The notes under the pieces are model-generated. The model was not told where the DNA came from. It ran no database searches and worked only from the letters and a program-made list of their open reading frames with translations. Below are positions 57,300-64,000 of a DNA stretch of 64,000 nucleotides, piece after piece. This DNA comes from Rhizobium sp. Q54. GTDB taxonomy: Bacteria > Pseudomonadota > Alphaproteobacteria > Rhizobiales > Aestuariivirgaceae. Position 1 is the first letter of the stretch; every line of letters starts with the position of its first letter. The stretch covers positions 1-64,000 of the forward strand of contig CAMDBX010000005.1 of the NCBI GenBank assembly GCA_945889445.1, in the 5' to 3' direction. The position numbers and the translations under genes are program-made.

Positions 57300-58007
57300 A
57301 TGATCGTTCGATGTCCTTCTTGCTCATCACGCCGCGACATTCCCGCACTTGAGCCCGCCAGTGGCGGGACCCTCGTCGATTGCGATGACTGCGGGCATGA
57401 CTGGATCGAAGGCATGGCTCTTCCGGCCGCTATCGGTCAGCGGTCACGCCAAGTGGCAGCCCCCGGACCAGCCTTGGCTTGGCCGACAGCCCACCAGATC
57501 ATGCAGTTGGCCCGCGAGGCCCAGACTATGTTTCAGTTTCACCGTCGGACCCGCCGTTTGCGATTGGCGGCCTGGACAAGCCTTGCTGTACTGGCATTAG
57601 CCCCTCTGGGTGGAGCGGCCACCTTTCCGGAGCAGGTCGTTGCGGTCTTTCCGGCTAGAGCTCGGGTCTATGGCATGGTGGGCCATGACGTGAATATCTA
57701 CGGACTCGAGATCCGGCAGGTCGATGTACAGAACCTCATCGTCGACGGGCGCAAAGTGATCGCCGTGAAGGGAGAACTCGCCAATGTCTCTGCCCAGGTC
57801 CGGAAGATTCCCTGGCTCAGATTCGGACTGCGCTCCGGCGACAATGCAGAGGTTTACCATTGGATGCTCGACACCGAAGTACGACCGCTGAAGCCGGGCG
57901 AGAGTACAAGCTTCGTCACCCGTCTTGCGTCCCCACCCGAGGCTGCAGCAAACATGGAAATTCGGTTTGCCCGCGCCGATGAAATCGGGTCAAATGCTTC
58001 TCCATGA
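57300..58007 (+). CDS. MJ0042-type zinc-ribbon membrane protein
   Basis: A 235-residue protein. The N-terminal zinc ribbon is VRCPSCSSRRDIPALEPA to VDCDDCGHDW (two CxxC pairs). There is a variable linker, a single membrane helix (~97-118), and a C-terminal DUF3426-like beta domain (YGLEIRQVDVQNLIVDGRKV). The alphaproteobacterial homologues regularly flank ftsE. Function is unknown. The ATG at 57300 gives the ribbon directly; TTG 57288 is unlikely. It overlaps hpt by 4 nt. Confidence 0.87.
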   Translation: MIVRCPSCSSRRDIPALEPASGGTLVDCDDCGHDWIEGMALPAAIGQRSRQVAAPGPALAWPTAHQIMQLAREAQTMFQFHRRTRRLRLAAWTSLAVLALAPLGGAATFPEQVVAVFPARARVYGMVGHDVNIYGLEIRQVDVQNLIVDGRKVIAVKGELANVSAQVRKIPWLRFGLRSGDNAEVYHWMLDTEVRPLKPGESTSFVTRLASPPEAAANMEIRFARADEIGSNASP

Positions 58008-58564
58008 GCGAACTGACCATTGACGGCCATCGCATCGGCGTTCTTTTCAGCGAGGCGGAGATTGCCGAACGCGTAAAGGCAATTGCGACGGATATTGCCG
58101 CGCGGAAGCCGACCAATCTTCTCGTTGTCCCAATTCTCAAGGGAAGCTTTGTCTTTGCGGCGGATCTCATCCGCGCCATGCACCACGCGGGCCTGTCACC
58201 TGAAGTCGATTTCATGATCTTGTCGAGCTATCGCAAGTCAACGAAGTCGTCAGGGCAGGTCAATGTCCTGCGCGACATTGAAACGGATGTACGGGGCCGG
58301 GATGTTCTATTGATCGACGACATTCTCGAATCGGGACGAACCCTGGCGTTTGCCAAGGATCTTCTTGCGGCCCGCGGTGCGAGGGGCACATACACGGCCG
58401 TGCTCCTGAATAAGCCCGGTCACCTTGCGGCTCACATCACTGCGGATTTCGAGGGCTTCACCTGCCCTGATAAATTTGTCGTCGGATATGGCATGGACAT
58501 GGCTCACCAATTCCGTGAACTGCCCTTTGTCGGCCATGTAATTGCACAATCCGGCTCAGCCTAA
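58004..58564 (+). CDS. hpt: Hypoxanthine phosphoribosyltransferase
   Basis: Purine salvage of hypoxanthine (and possibly guanine) to IMP/GMP. It has 186 residues. The PRPP-binding motif is VLLIDDILESGRTL, the early loop is VVPILKGSFVFAADLIRAM, and the flexible-loop Ser-Tyr is in SSYRKSTKSSG. It is co-translated with the zinc-ribbon gene and overlaps the convergent small membrane gene. Confidence 0.94.
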   Translation: MSELTIDGHRIGVLFSEAEIAERVKAIATDIAARKPTNLLVVPILKGSFVFAADLIRAMHHAGLSPEVDFMILSSYRKSTKSSGQVNVLRDIETDVRGRDVLLIDDILESGRTLAFAKDLLAARGARGTYTAVLLNKPGHLAAHITADFEGFTCPDKFVVGYGMDMAHQFRELPFVGHVIAQSGSA

Positions 58565-58756
58565 GCTGGCACCCAGCAGAAAGCCTGCCGCGGCAACCAG
58601 AACGCCGAGCAAGAAGCCCGTGAGCACGGAGAGGAAGTGACGGCTCGCTTCCAGTTCCATACGACTGTCACGCATGTGGGTGGCCGCGCGAATGGCAAAG
58701 GTTTCAAGGTCATCCCGTGGCAGGAGCCTGATTGAATTGACTGCTCGCTCTTCCAT
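58556..58756 (-). CDS. Small tail-anchored protein at the end of the flagellar remnant
   Basis: A 66-residue protein (ATG 58756, MEERAVNSIRLLPRDDLETF) with an amphipathic N-terminal half and one strongly hydrophobic C-terminal helix (FLSVLTGFLLGVLVAAAGFLLG). The frame extends to a TTG at 58828, less likely. No recognised family. It is the last leftward gene of the cluster and overlaps hpt by 9 nt. Confidence 0.55.
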   Translation of the reverse strand: MEERAVNSIRLLPRDDLETFAIRAATHMRDSRMELEASRHFLSVLTGFLLGVLVAAAGFLLGASLG

Positions 58757-58802
58757 GATGCTGTCCCGTTCCGGGACCAAGGAGCAAACAGCATGCCACA
58801 GC

Positions 58803-59261
58803 TCACGTGAAAACGCCCAAGAGAACAAGAGCCAGAACCCCAGCTCCTGCGCAACCTGCGGCTAATCGGCCATGCCACCAGACTGGCTTGGCGTCGACCG
58901 GATCCCTTGACAACCGTAAAGCCCGGGTCTTGCCTTCGTCGCGTGGTTCAAACAGTTCCGGATGAAGGGAATCAGGCAGCAGTGGTTCCACCACTCCATA
59001 GCCGCGCTCTTGACTGCTCTGCATGCCGGTCTGCCCGTACTTCCTAAGCAAATTGTCCCGCAAATGAGCGTGAAAAGGCGGCGGGATATCCACTGTTCCC
59101 GTTCGATGCCTAACAACGAGTGCCTGAAGAAGCAGTGGGTCATCGGCCACCCGCATCAACTCCTCCATCGACGCGTCCGACCCCCGCGACCTCGTGAGGG
59201 CTTTCCCCAAGTCCAGCATGAGATCGGACAGACGCGAATTTTGCGTGTCAGTCCGCTCCAC
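58803..59261 (-). CDS. Unknown protein with C-terminal membrane helix
   Basis: A 152-residue protein, mostly hydrophilic (residues 1-125), ending in one membrane helix (LAAGCAGAGVLALVLLGVF). The start is taken as GTG 59261, overlapping the FliL-like gene by 14 nt. The family is not recognised; position suggests a flagellar-associated accessory. It and the following small gene are both tail-anchored. Confidence 0.6.
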   Translation of the reverse strand: MERTDTQNSRLSDLMLDLGKALTRSRGSDASMEELMRVADDPLLLQALVVRHRTGTVDIPPPFHAHLRDNLLRKYGQTGMQSSQERGYGVVEPLLPDSLHPELFEPRDEGKTRALRLSRDPVDAKPVWWHGRLAAGCAGAGVLALVLLGVFT

Positions 59262-59727
59262 TCGCCCCGCCGATCCAATTGGTTCGAATGTCTTCCTTTT
59301 TCACGAAGTTCAGTTGCTGGAATAGAACCTGCCGCACGATGCTCGCTCCCAATCGCCGGTTAGCCTCAGTCACGATGCTATCGGTAAGCCTGTCGAGATC
59401 TCCCGCCTTCAAGTGTCGAAAGTCGATCTCGGAGTTTGTGAACGCAACCCGGAAAACCGCATCCCTGATGTAAGGCATCGGATCAAGCTTGCTGTCGCCG
59501 AGCAGTGCTCGGTCGGCCGCAAACGAGAACTGCATAATGACATAACCAGACACATCTCCGCCCCTTATGATGGGGACGCTGGTGAGTTCGGATGTCAACT
59601 CCTCAACACCAAGGTCTTCTGCCTCAGCGGACGAATCCAATGCCGAACCACCGAGATAACTCGATGCGAACGTAGCGCCAGCCGTGACGAGAATGACCCA
59701 AACCCCAATTAACACAAGCTTGAGCAT
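59248..59727 (-). CDS. FliL-like flagellar basal-body-associated protein
   Basis: A 159-residue protein with an N-terminal signal anchor (LVLIGVWVILVTAGATFAS) and a periplasmic domain that reads VSGYVIMQFSFAADRALL to NRRLGASIVRQVLFQQLNFV. This is the pattern of FliL-type stator-associated proteins. Homology is judged by layout and context; a divergent rhizobial flagellar protein is the safe description. Confidence 0.6.
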   Translation of the reverse strand: MLKLVLIGVWVILVTAGATFASSYLGGSALDSSAEAEDLGVEELTSELTSVPIIRGGDVSGYVIMQFSFAADRALLGDSKLDPMPYIRDAVFRVAFTNSEIDFRHLKAGDLDRLTDSIVTEANRRLGASIVRQVLFQQLNFVKKEDIRTNWIGGASGAD

Positions 59728-59730
59728 GGG

Positions 59731-60102
59731 CTAGCGCCAGCGCTGGAGACCGGAGTCCCGAGAATAGGTTCCATCCGAATTCGCGTCTCTGAGGCTTCCA
59801 ACGATGATATCGCTGACATCGCCTACGGCTGCGATATGATGCTTAAGAAGCTTAGCATTTGCTTGAAGAGCCTGAGAAAGAAGAACCAGTTGCGGTCGAA
59901 TCTGGTCAACCGAAGTTCTGCTGGAGTCCCTCCGTTGTGCTGCCATCAGCTCGCGCAGGGCCTGATTCTTTCGATCTGTATAGCCGGCGTGTGAGATGAT
60001 ATCTTGGCGTAGCAGGGCAGAATTCTCATTTTCCACAGCCTCGACAAGCTTTGTGATCGCGAGACCTAGAGCGGAGTTGGCATCACTTATCCGAGCCACC
60101 AT
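59731..60102 (-). CDS. FlgN-like flagellar export chaperone (probable)
   Basis: A 123-residue, largely helical protein (ITKLVEAVENENSALLRQD, RPQLVLLSQALQANAKLLKH) resembling the long helical hairpins of FlgN, the chaperone of hook-junction proteins FlgK and FlgL. Its position between the rod-binding protein and the FliL-like gene is where such a gene occurs in rhizobial clusters. If FlgK/FlgL are deleted (see the chimeric gene), its clients may be missing. Confidence 0.6.
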   Translation of the reverse strand: MVARISDANSALGLAITKLVEAVENENSALLRQDIISHAGYTDRKNQALRELMAAQRRDSSRTSVDQIRPQLVLLSQALQANAKLLKHHIAAVGDVSDIIVGSLRDANSDGTYSRDSGLQRWR

Positions 60103-60105
60103 GAT

Positions 60106-60609
60106 TTAACCCCTGAAAGTGCTGATCGTGTCCTTGGAGAAGTAGGGCCATTGGGCTTCTCGGCGCAAAGATGATTCATCGCCATTCACCGACTTTGCAA
60201 TTCCGATGCCACCGCTTTCCGAATAGACAACGGCAAGCTGGTCCGCTGCCATCGAACGCCAGACACCCGCTGATGGCCCTCCACCAAAAGATCCGGTCTC
60301 CTCGCCCGGCAGGAGTGCTTCGAAGAGATTTCGAAGCACCAATCGCTCAAATCCTTGATAGGCTGATTCCCTCCCATCAGGTTGCTGCGCCAAGCTTGAA
60401 GATGCACGCGGCAGGATTGATGGTACAAGCTCCACCAAGGCCTCTCTGGAGTTCGACTTTGGAGCCTGCAGATTTTCAAACGCCGAAGCGAACTGACCCC
60501 CTGTACTCTCTCCCACCGAGCTCAACTTCGCAGTTGCAGCGCTGCGTCGAGCCGGATCCGCATTCCGCATTACGTCGACAACGAGGTCGGATGGTAGGCT
60601 TACAGCCAT
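60106..60609 (-). CDS. Rod-binding protein, FlgJ N-terminal domain type
   Basis: A 167-residue protein. The C-terminal half YQGFERLVLRNLFEALLPGE and GGPSAGVWRSMAADQLA is the rod-binding/capping domain (FlgJ N-terminal domain) without a muramidase domain, which is normal for alphaproteobacteria. It is needed for assembly of the flagellar rod through the peptidoglycan. Confidence 0.8.
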   Translation of the reverse strand: MAVSLPSDLVVDVMRNADPARRSAATAKLSSVGESTGGQFASAFENLQAPKSNSREALVELVPSILPRASSSLAQQPDGRESAYQGFERLVLRNLFEALLPGEETGSFGGGPSAGVWRSMAADQLAVVYSESGGIGIAKSVNGDESSLRREAQWPYFSKDTISTFRG

Positions 60610-60633
60610 ATGCTGACTCCCGAGTTGCGTTCA

Positions 60634-61038
60634 TTACAACATGCCATGCTTGCCCGTGGCTTTTCTGTGCATGCCGATTGAAGCTTCCAGAGCCTCCCCT
60701 TCCATCGCCTTGCGCTCATCAGTCACTCTTACTTGTTCTGCCCGGCGCGTGAGGACTTCTTGACGAAGACGAACGTTCAGAAGAGTGCGATTGTGCTCCG
60801 CAATCTCCACCTCAACACTCTTCACGGCAACGCCGATATCCATCAGTCGACGCATCGTTGCGGCATATAGCACGAGCCCCGCCCCGCCGTCGCGATCGAG
60901 CGATGACAATATGCCAGCTCTTGTGTGCTCCAACTGTGAAAGTCGATGAGTTCCAGAAATGAGCTTGGCTTCGAGCAGGCGGGCCAATTCCCTTTGGGTT
61001 CGTGCCAGCCGCAAGAGCCGATCTTGTTCATCTCGCAA
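60634..61038 (-). CDS. FliJ-like coiled-coil flagellar protein (probable)
   Basis: A 134-residue (145 from the outer ATG at 61071) charged, helical protein with heptad-like stretches (LLRLARTQRELARLLEAKLI, VEVEIAEHNRTLLNVRLRQE). This is the character of FliJ, the export-ATPase stalk. The TTG at 61038 has GGAGG 6 nt upstream and was taken as start; GTG 61044 and ATG 61071 are alternatives. It overlaps the fliR 3' end. Confidence 0.55.
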   Translation of the reverse strand: MRDEQDRLLRLARTQRELARLLEAKLISGTHRLSQLEHTRAGILSSLDRDGGAGLVLYAATMRRLMDIGVAVKSVEVEIAEHNRTLLNVRLRQEVLTRRAEQVRVTDERKAMEGEALEASIGMHRKATGKHGML

Positions 61039-61795
61039 AGCCACCCTCCACCAACCATGATCGATATGCATCCATGAACAGAATTCCCCAGTCCATCCAT
61101 ATGAGATAGAGCAAGAGGAATCCTCCCAGCATCACGAGCCCGGTGGTGCTGTGATACATGGAAACCTGTGGTGCGAACCGGTTTCCCATGCCCAAGGCGA
61201 AGTTTACGATAACGCCATAAAGCAGGAACGGCGCTGCCAACCGGAGTGCTAACAGCCACGTCTCGCTGAGCGTCATGAGCAGGCTTGCAACAAATACCTC
61301 GGTTCTGAGCGTGCCGCCCAGTGGCATCACGGTGTAGGAATCGATCACTGCCTTCAGAAGCTCTATGTGAAGCCCCGAGACAAAAACCAAGGTAACCGCT
61401 GCTGTTGAAGTCAATGTGGAAAGAGGTGATCCAGTGTCAGCTTCCTCGAGTGGGATGCCAGGTATTCCCGTCAAGCCAATGAAGTTGGAGATCGCCGTTG
61501 CAGAAAACTGCAACGCGAGGAAAAAGCAGCGCGCCAGGAGACCAATGAGAGTTCCCGATGCCAATTCCCCGAGGAGGAGAAAAGCATGCTTTTCGCGTGG
61601 AATCGCTTCAAGATCGCGGAGGATGCCTGGAAGAACCAACGGCGACAGTGCGGCAGTCACTGCAAGGGCTGTGAAAAGCCTAACTTGAACCGGCACCCGT
61701 GGGCTAGAGAAACCCGGTGCGATAATCATGCACCCACCAATCCGACAGAACATCAGGGCTAGACTGAAGATCAGAGTTTCGGGCGCGCCATTCAT
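61028..61795 (-). CDS. fliR: Flagellar export-gate protein FliR
   Basis: Inner-membrane component of the flagellar type III export gate. It has 255 residues with about six membrane helices. Landmarks are LALMFCRIGGCMIIAPGFSS at the N-terminus, LGELASGTLIGLLARCFFLA in the middle, and LRLAAPFLLYGVIVNFALG near residue 185. It looks intact. Its partners FliQ and full FlhA are not in the window. It overlaps the stop of the ftcR-flhA hybrid by 4 nt, as flhA and fliR usually do. Confidence 0.93.
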   Translation of the reverse strand: MNGAPETLIFSLALMFCRIGGCMIIAPGFSSPRVPVQVRLFTALAVTAALSPLVLPGILRDLEAIPREKHAFLLLGELASGTLIGLLARCFFLALQFSATAISNFIGLTGIPGIPLEEADTGSPLSTLTSTAAVTLVFVSGLHIELLKAVIDSYTVMPLGGTLRTEVFVASLLMTLSETWLLALRLAAPFLLYGVIVNFALGMGNRFAPQVSMYHSTTGLVMLGGFLLLYLIWMDWGILFMDAYRSWLVEGGFAR

Positions 61796-62460
61796 GACAG
61801 AGATGCAATAACTTCAATTCTCACGCCGCGCGATATTTCGATGTGGGAGAGCACAGGCAGGGCAGGAAAAAGCCGATCAACGATCATGCGCACATAGGGT
61901 CGCGCTTCTGGTGCTGTAACAAGTACGAACTGGTCTCCGCGATCGATCATTGGCTTTGCGGCAGTTGTCAAATCGGTTGCAAACTGTTCGATTATGCGGC
62001 GTTCGCGCCGCGGCAGCACAAGCGTGCGGCCTCCCACCTCCGGATCGCGGCCGTCGTTGAAAACACGCAGGTCACCGAGATCGGTCGACTTCGGGGCGGG
62101 CGCGGCGCGGCGACGAATCGCGCCGATGCGGGCAATGATCTCCCGGGCATGAACGGGCTTTCGCACCACGTCGTCGACACCCGCTGCAAAGAGCTTGAGT
62201 GTCGATTCGAGCCCGATCGAATCATTCAGCGCAATGGCTGGTGCTTCGGTTCGTGTCTTGATGGCGCGCGCCATCGTCTCACGCTGCAAGAAGTCACCGA
62301 GGATGAACGCCTCAACGGCGGCGAGGTCCGGGCCACTGGTGGAGTGGAACCAGCTGTTGAAGTCGGTCGGCGTGAAGCTCGCAGCGGAAATTCCCTCCCG
62401 GCTGAAGCTGCTGCGATAAGCCTCCGTAACTTCGCTGCGGTCATCGACAAGAATGATCAT
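61792..62460 (-). CDS. Hybrid gene: FtcR receiver half joined in frame to FlhA C-terminus
   Basis: Residues 1 to ~156 match the orphan flagellar regulator FtcR (Rem-like): MIILVDDRSEVTEAYRSSFS, then AGVDDVVRKPVHAREIIARI (receiver end) and DLRVFNDGRDPEVGGRTLVL with PRRERRI (start of the OmpR-type effector domain). The helix-turn-helix that should follow is absent. Instead residues ~157-222 read as the extreme C-terminus of FlhA (QFVLVTAPEARPYVRMIVDR, LPVLSHIEISRGVRIEV). There is no stop or frameshift at the join (about nt 61985-61998). The receiver has Glu (AAVEAF) near the usual phospho-Asp. The product can be neither a normal DNA-binding regulator nor a working FlhA. Confidence 0.85.
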   Translation of the reverse strand: MIILVDDRSEVTEAYRSSFSREGISAASFTPTDFNSWFHSTSGPDLAAVEAFILGDFLQRETMARAIKTRTEAPAIALNDSIGLESTLKLFAAGVDDVVRKPVHAREIIARIGAIRRRAAPAPKSTDLGDLRVFNDGRDPEVGGRTLVLPRRERRIIEQFATDLTTAAKPMIDRGDQFVLVTAPEARPYVRMIVDRLFPALPVLSHIEISRGVRIEVIASLS

Positions 62461-62540
62461 GGTGGCAGTCTGCTTTCCAGAGTTGTTCAGCGCGCCGTTC
62501 TGACACGCTGGCGTTGCAGACGCAGTTTCGAGAATAGGGC

Positions 62541-62556
62541 GTTAATAAACAGTTAA
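62541..62556 (-). promoter_or_regulatory. CtrA box upstream of the ftcR-flhA hybrid
   Basis: Read on the minus strand, TTAACTGTTTATTAAC is an exact TTAA-N7-TTAAC. It lies 81 nt upstream of the hybrid gene's ATG, so CtrA probably governed the original ftcR promoter. Confidence 0.72.
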
Positions 62557-62750
62557 AATTCAGTATTATCATCGACTTAGACTTGATATAATCTTCATTT
62601 CATTTGCTTTTATTCAACTATGTGAGCTCTAATACTTCAGATTGATAATTGTGTTCCTGATAAAGGCATATATACTTGGTGAAAGCTGCTCCACCGATGT
62701 ACGTGAGTAAATCGCAATTTTACGAAAATACACTCTTGACGAGAAATGTT

Positions 62751-62771
62751 ATGTATATCTAAGGTATACAT
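62751..62771 (+). promoter_or_regulatory. Inverted repeat, probable autoregulatory operator of the MerR-type gene
   Basis: ATGTATA-N7-TATACAT, a perfect 7-bp dyad, 37 nt before the ATG. TTGACG (62736-62741) upstream could be the -35. MerR proteins typically bind such dyads within the promoter spacer, but the -10 is not clear. Confidence 0.5.
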
Positions 62772-62808
62772 ACTGGAAACAAATACAACCTAAGCAACGA
62801 GGAACGTC

Positions 62809-63222
62809 ATGGACAGCCATCTCAATGAAAGTGCGGCAAACCTGCCTGATGATTCCCTGGTCCCCCAGGATGGTTTCCTCTTCATTGGGGAACTGGCGAA
62901 GCTGACAGCCACGGACCCGAAGACGATCCGCTTCTATGAACGGGTGGAGCTCATCTCGCCCCCGCGGCACGGGCGCTTCCGCACCTACCTTGCAAGCGAT
63001 GTACGGCGCCTGAAAAACATTCTGACGCTGCGCCGGTTGGGCGTGCCCATTGCCCAGATCCGCGAGATTCTCGACATGCTGTCGCCTGAGGAGGATGTGC
63101 TGGCCAGCGAAAAGGCGGTGCGCCACCTGAAGCGGCACCTCGATCTTCTGAAAACCCTGCAGGATGAACTTCTGTCACAGATCGAAAAGACCAACACTGC
63201 GCTGGACAGCCTGGTCGCCTAG
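62809..63222 (+). CDS. MerR-family transcriptional regulator
   Basis: A 137-residue protein. After a 20-residue leader comes the MerR winged HTH: FIGELAKLTATDPKTIRFYE, then RVELISPPRHGRFRTYLASD and VRRLKNILTLRRLGVPIAQI. A C-terminal coiled coil follows (HLKRHLDLLKTLQDELLSQI). There is no cysteine cluster for metal sensing. An AGGAACGTC ribosome-binding region precedes the ATG. It overlaps the convergent sugar isomerase gene by 4 nt; targets are unknown. Confidence 0.88.
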   Translation: MDSHLNESAANLPDDSLVPQDGFLFIGELAKLTATDPKTIRFYERVELISPPRHGRFRTYLASDVRRLKNILTLRRLGVPIAQIREILDMLSPEEDVLASEKAVRHLKRHLDLLKTLQDELLSQIEKTNTALDSLVA

Positions 63223-64000
63223 ACGATACCGGCCGAGGTGCCTGCAACCGGCGGACGTTCCTTCGTCTTTTCAGCGCGATATCCACTCGTCCTGTAGAGA
63301 TCGAGAGGGTCAACAGCGCCGCCCTTGCGCCGCCGCGCCTCGGCGAGGATGGGGGAGACGTCGGTGATGAAGGCCTGCTTCACCAGGCGATGCCCCAGCA
63401 TCACATCACTGCCGCCCTGCGCCGCCTCCAAAAGTTCGCGGTCGATCAGCGACGCCTGAACGAAGGCCCGCTGGATCTCCACGGCCGACGCCATCAGGCT
63501 CTCGATGGGGTCCGTCACGTTGTGCGACTGGTCGATCATGTAGGCAGGTGAAAACCCCTCCACCTGCCGCATCTCCGCATCGACGAGTTCATTGAACACC
63601 AGGAAGAGCCGGAACGGATCAACCGATCCGGAGTCGAGATCATCATCGCCATACTTCGAATCATTGAAGTGGAAGCCCGCAAGCTTCTTGGCGCGAATCA
63701 GCCGCGCGACGATCTGCTCGATGTTGGTGTTGGGGGCATGGTGGCCGAGGTCCACCAGGCAGCGGGCTCGGGGGCCCAGCTCAAGGGCCGCCATGAAACT
63801 TGAGCCCCAGTCGGAGATCACGGTCGAATAGAATGCCGGTTCATAGAGCTTGTGCTCGAGGAACACGTACCAGTCCCTGGGCAAGGCGTCGTAGACGATG
63901 CGCAGCGATTCCATATAGCGGTCGAATGCGGCATTCAAATTCGACTGGCCGGGAAAATTCGAACCGTCCGCAATCCAGACGGTGAGTGCAGCCGAACCAA
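63219..64000 (-). CDS. L-rhamnose isomerase-like sugar isomerase, C-terminal part
   Basis: About 260 codons of a TIM-barrel isomerase whose 5' end lies beyond the right edge. The visible part starts within LTVWIADGSNFPGQSN and contains DWYVFLEHKLYEPAFYSTVI, CLVDLGHHAPNTNIEQIVAR and GFHFNDSKYGDDDLDSG. These are the metal-binding Glu, His and Asp positions of the rhizobial RhaI family. It interconverts L-rhamnose and L-rhamnulose, or similar sugars. No other rhamnose genes are in view. Confidence 0.85.
   Translation of the reverse strand, partial: GSAALTVWIADGSNFPGQSNLNAAFDRYMESLRIVYDALPRDWYVFLEHKLYEPAFYSTVISDWGSSFMAALELGPRARCLVDLGHHAPNTNIEQIVARLIRAKKLAGFHFNDSKYGDDDLDSGSVDPFRLFLVFNELVDAEMRQVEGFSPAYMIDQSHNVTDPIESLMASAVEIQRAFVQASLIDRELLEAAQGGSDVMLGHRLVKQAFITDVSPILAEARRRKGGAVDPLDLYRTSGYRAEKTKERPPVAGTSAGIV

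Larger units (their letters stand above)
62461..62808. other. AT-rich intergenic region between the flagellar hybrid and the MerR-type gene
   Basis: A 348-nt region between divergent genes with no ORF of note. It is distinctly AT-rich compared with the rest of the window, especially 62540-62780. It contains a CtrA box (62541-62556) and an inverted repeat before the MerR-type gene (62751-62771). Confidence 0.7.

Noticed and set aside
62485-62500. GTTC-N8-GTTC upstream of the hybrid flagellar gene, like a LexA box
   Set aside because: The spacer is 8 instead of 7, which shifts the half-sites off register; no DNA-damage link for this gene.

Overview
The window is chromosomal DNA of an alphaproteobacterium, most likely of the order Hyphomicrobiales (Rhizobiales). 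This rests on gene content and order: hisB-DUF2628-hisH-hisA-hisF-hisE-coaA beside hslVU; the origin-proximal block dnaQ-coaE-aroE-maf-ppsR | hemE-hemJ-rho-mnmE-mnmG-rsmG-parA-parB; CtrA-type and alphaproteobacterial LexA-type operators; and a flagellar cluster of the rhizobial kind (ftcR, flhA, fliR, flgJ-like). The DNA is GC-rich and tightly packed, with many ATGA/TGATG/GTGA stop-start overlaps.

Layout. 1-1035: edge of a small accessory island (partial unknown gene, AlpA/excisionase-like regulator, a 54-codon ORF with its own promoter, operator-like repeats and terminator). 1036-4865: DUF2244, nth, cysZ-like, adenosine kinase, coaA. 4869-8382: histidine operon. 8512-10376: hslVU. 10366-13702: XRE regulator, Smr, MltA, Tim44-like, FxsA. 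13775-17847: secB, then the leftward block dnaQ-coaE-aroE-maf-ppsR. 17848-18171: probable chromosomal replication origin with DnaA-box-like 9-mers, an AT-rich stretch and two full CtrA boxes. 18172-26703: rightward block hemE to parAB, with a perfect parS. 26707-34401: purH, rsmB, htpX, gluQ, alkA, HNH, dsbB, arfB. tRNA-Leu(CAA) follows, then a D,D-carboxypeptidase, three EamA transporters, a CobW GTPase, ddaH, molybdenum-cofactor genes, a dimethylglycine/sarcosine dehydrogenase-like enzyme, gloB, and a chorismate mutase-hisC-tyrA operon. 52158-54839: a small protein under a LexA-boxed, nearly leaderless promoter, and a B12-dependent ribonucleotide reductase. 54913-57199: ftsE-ftsX-acyltransferase, with a CtrA box ahead of it. 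58556-62460: remnant flagellar cluster. The right end holds a MerR-type regulator and the 3' part of an L-rhamnose isomerase-like gene.

The most striking observation is at 61792-62460. A single open frame joins the receiver half of the flagellar regulator FtcR to the last ~65 residues of the export-gate protein FlhA and runs into fliR with the usual 4-nt overlap. In related genomes these two genes are separated by roughly ten kilobases of flagellar genes (flgE, flgK, flgL, flaF, flbT, flgD, fliQ). The join therefore looks like the scar of one large in-frame deletion, or an assembly artefact, that left a hybrid gene behind a CtrA box.

Cell-cycle logic recurs across the window: CtrA boxes at the origin, at ftsE and at the flagellar remnant, plus parABS. 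All functional statements are from reading the sequence; no database search was run.
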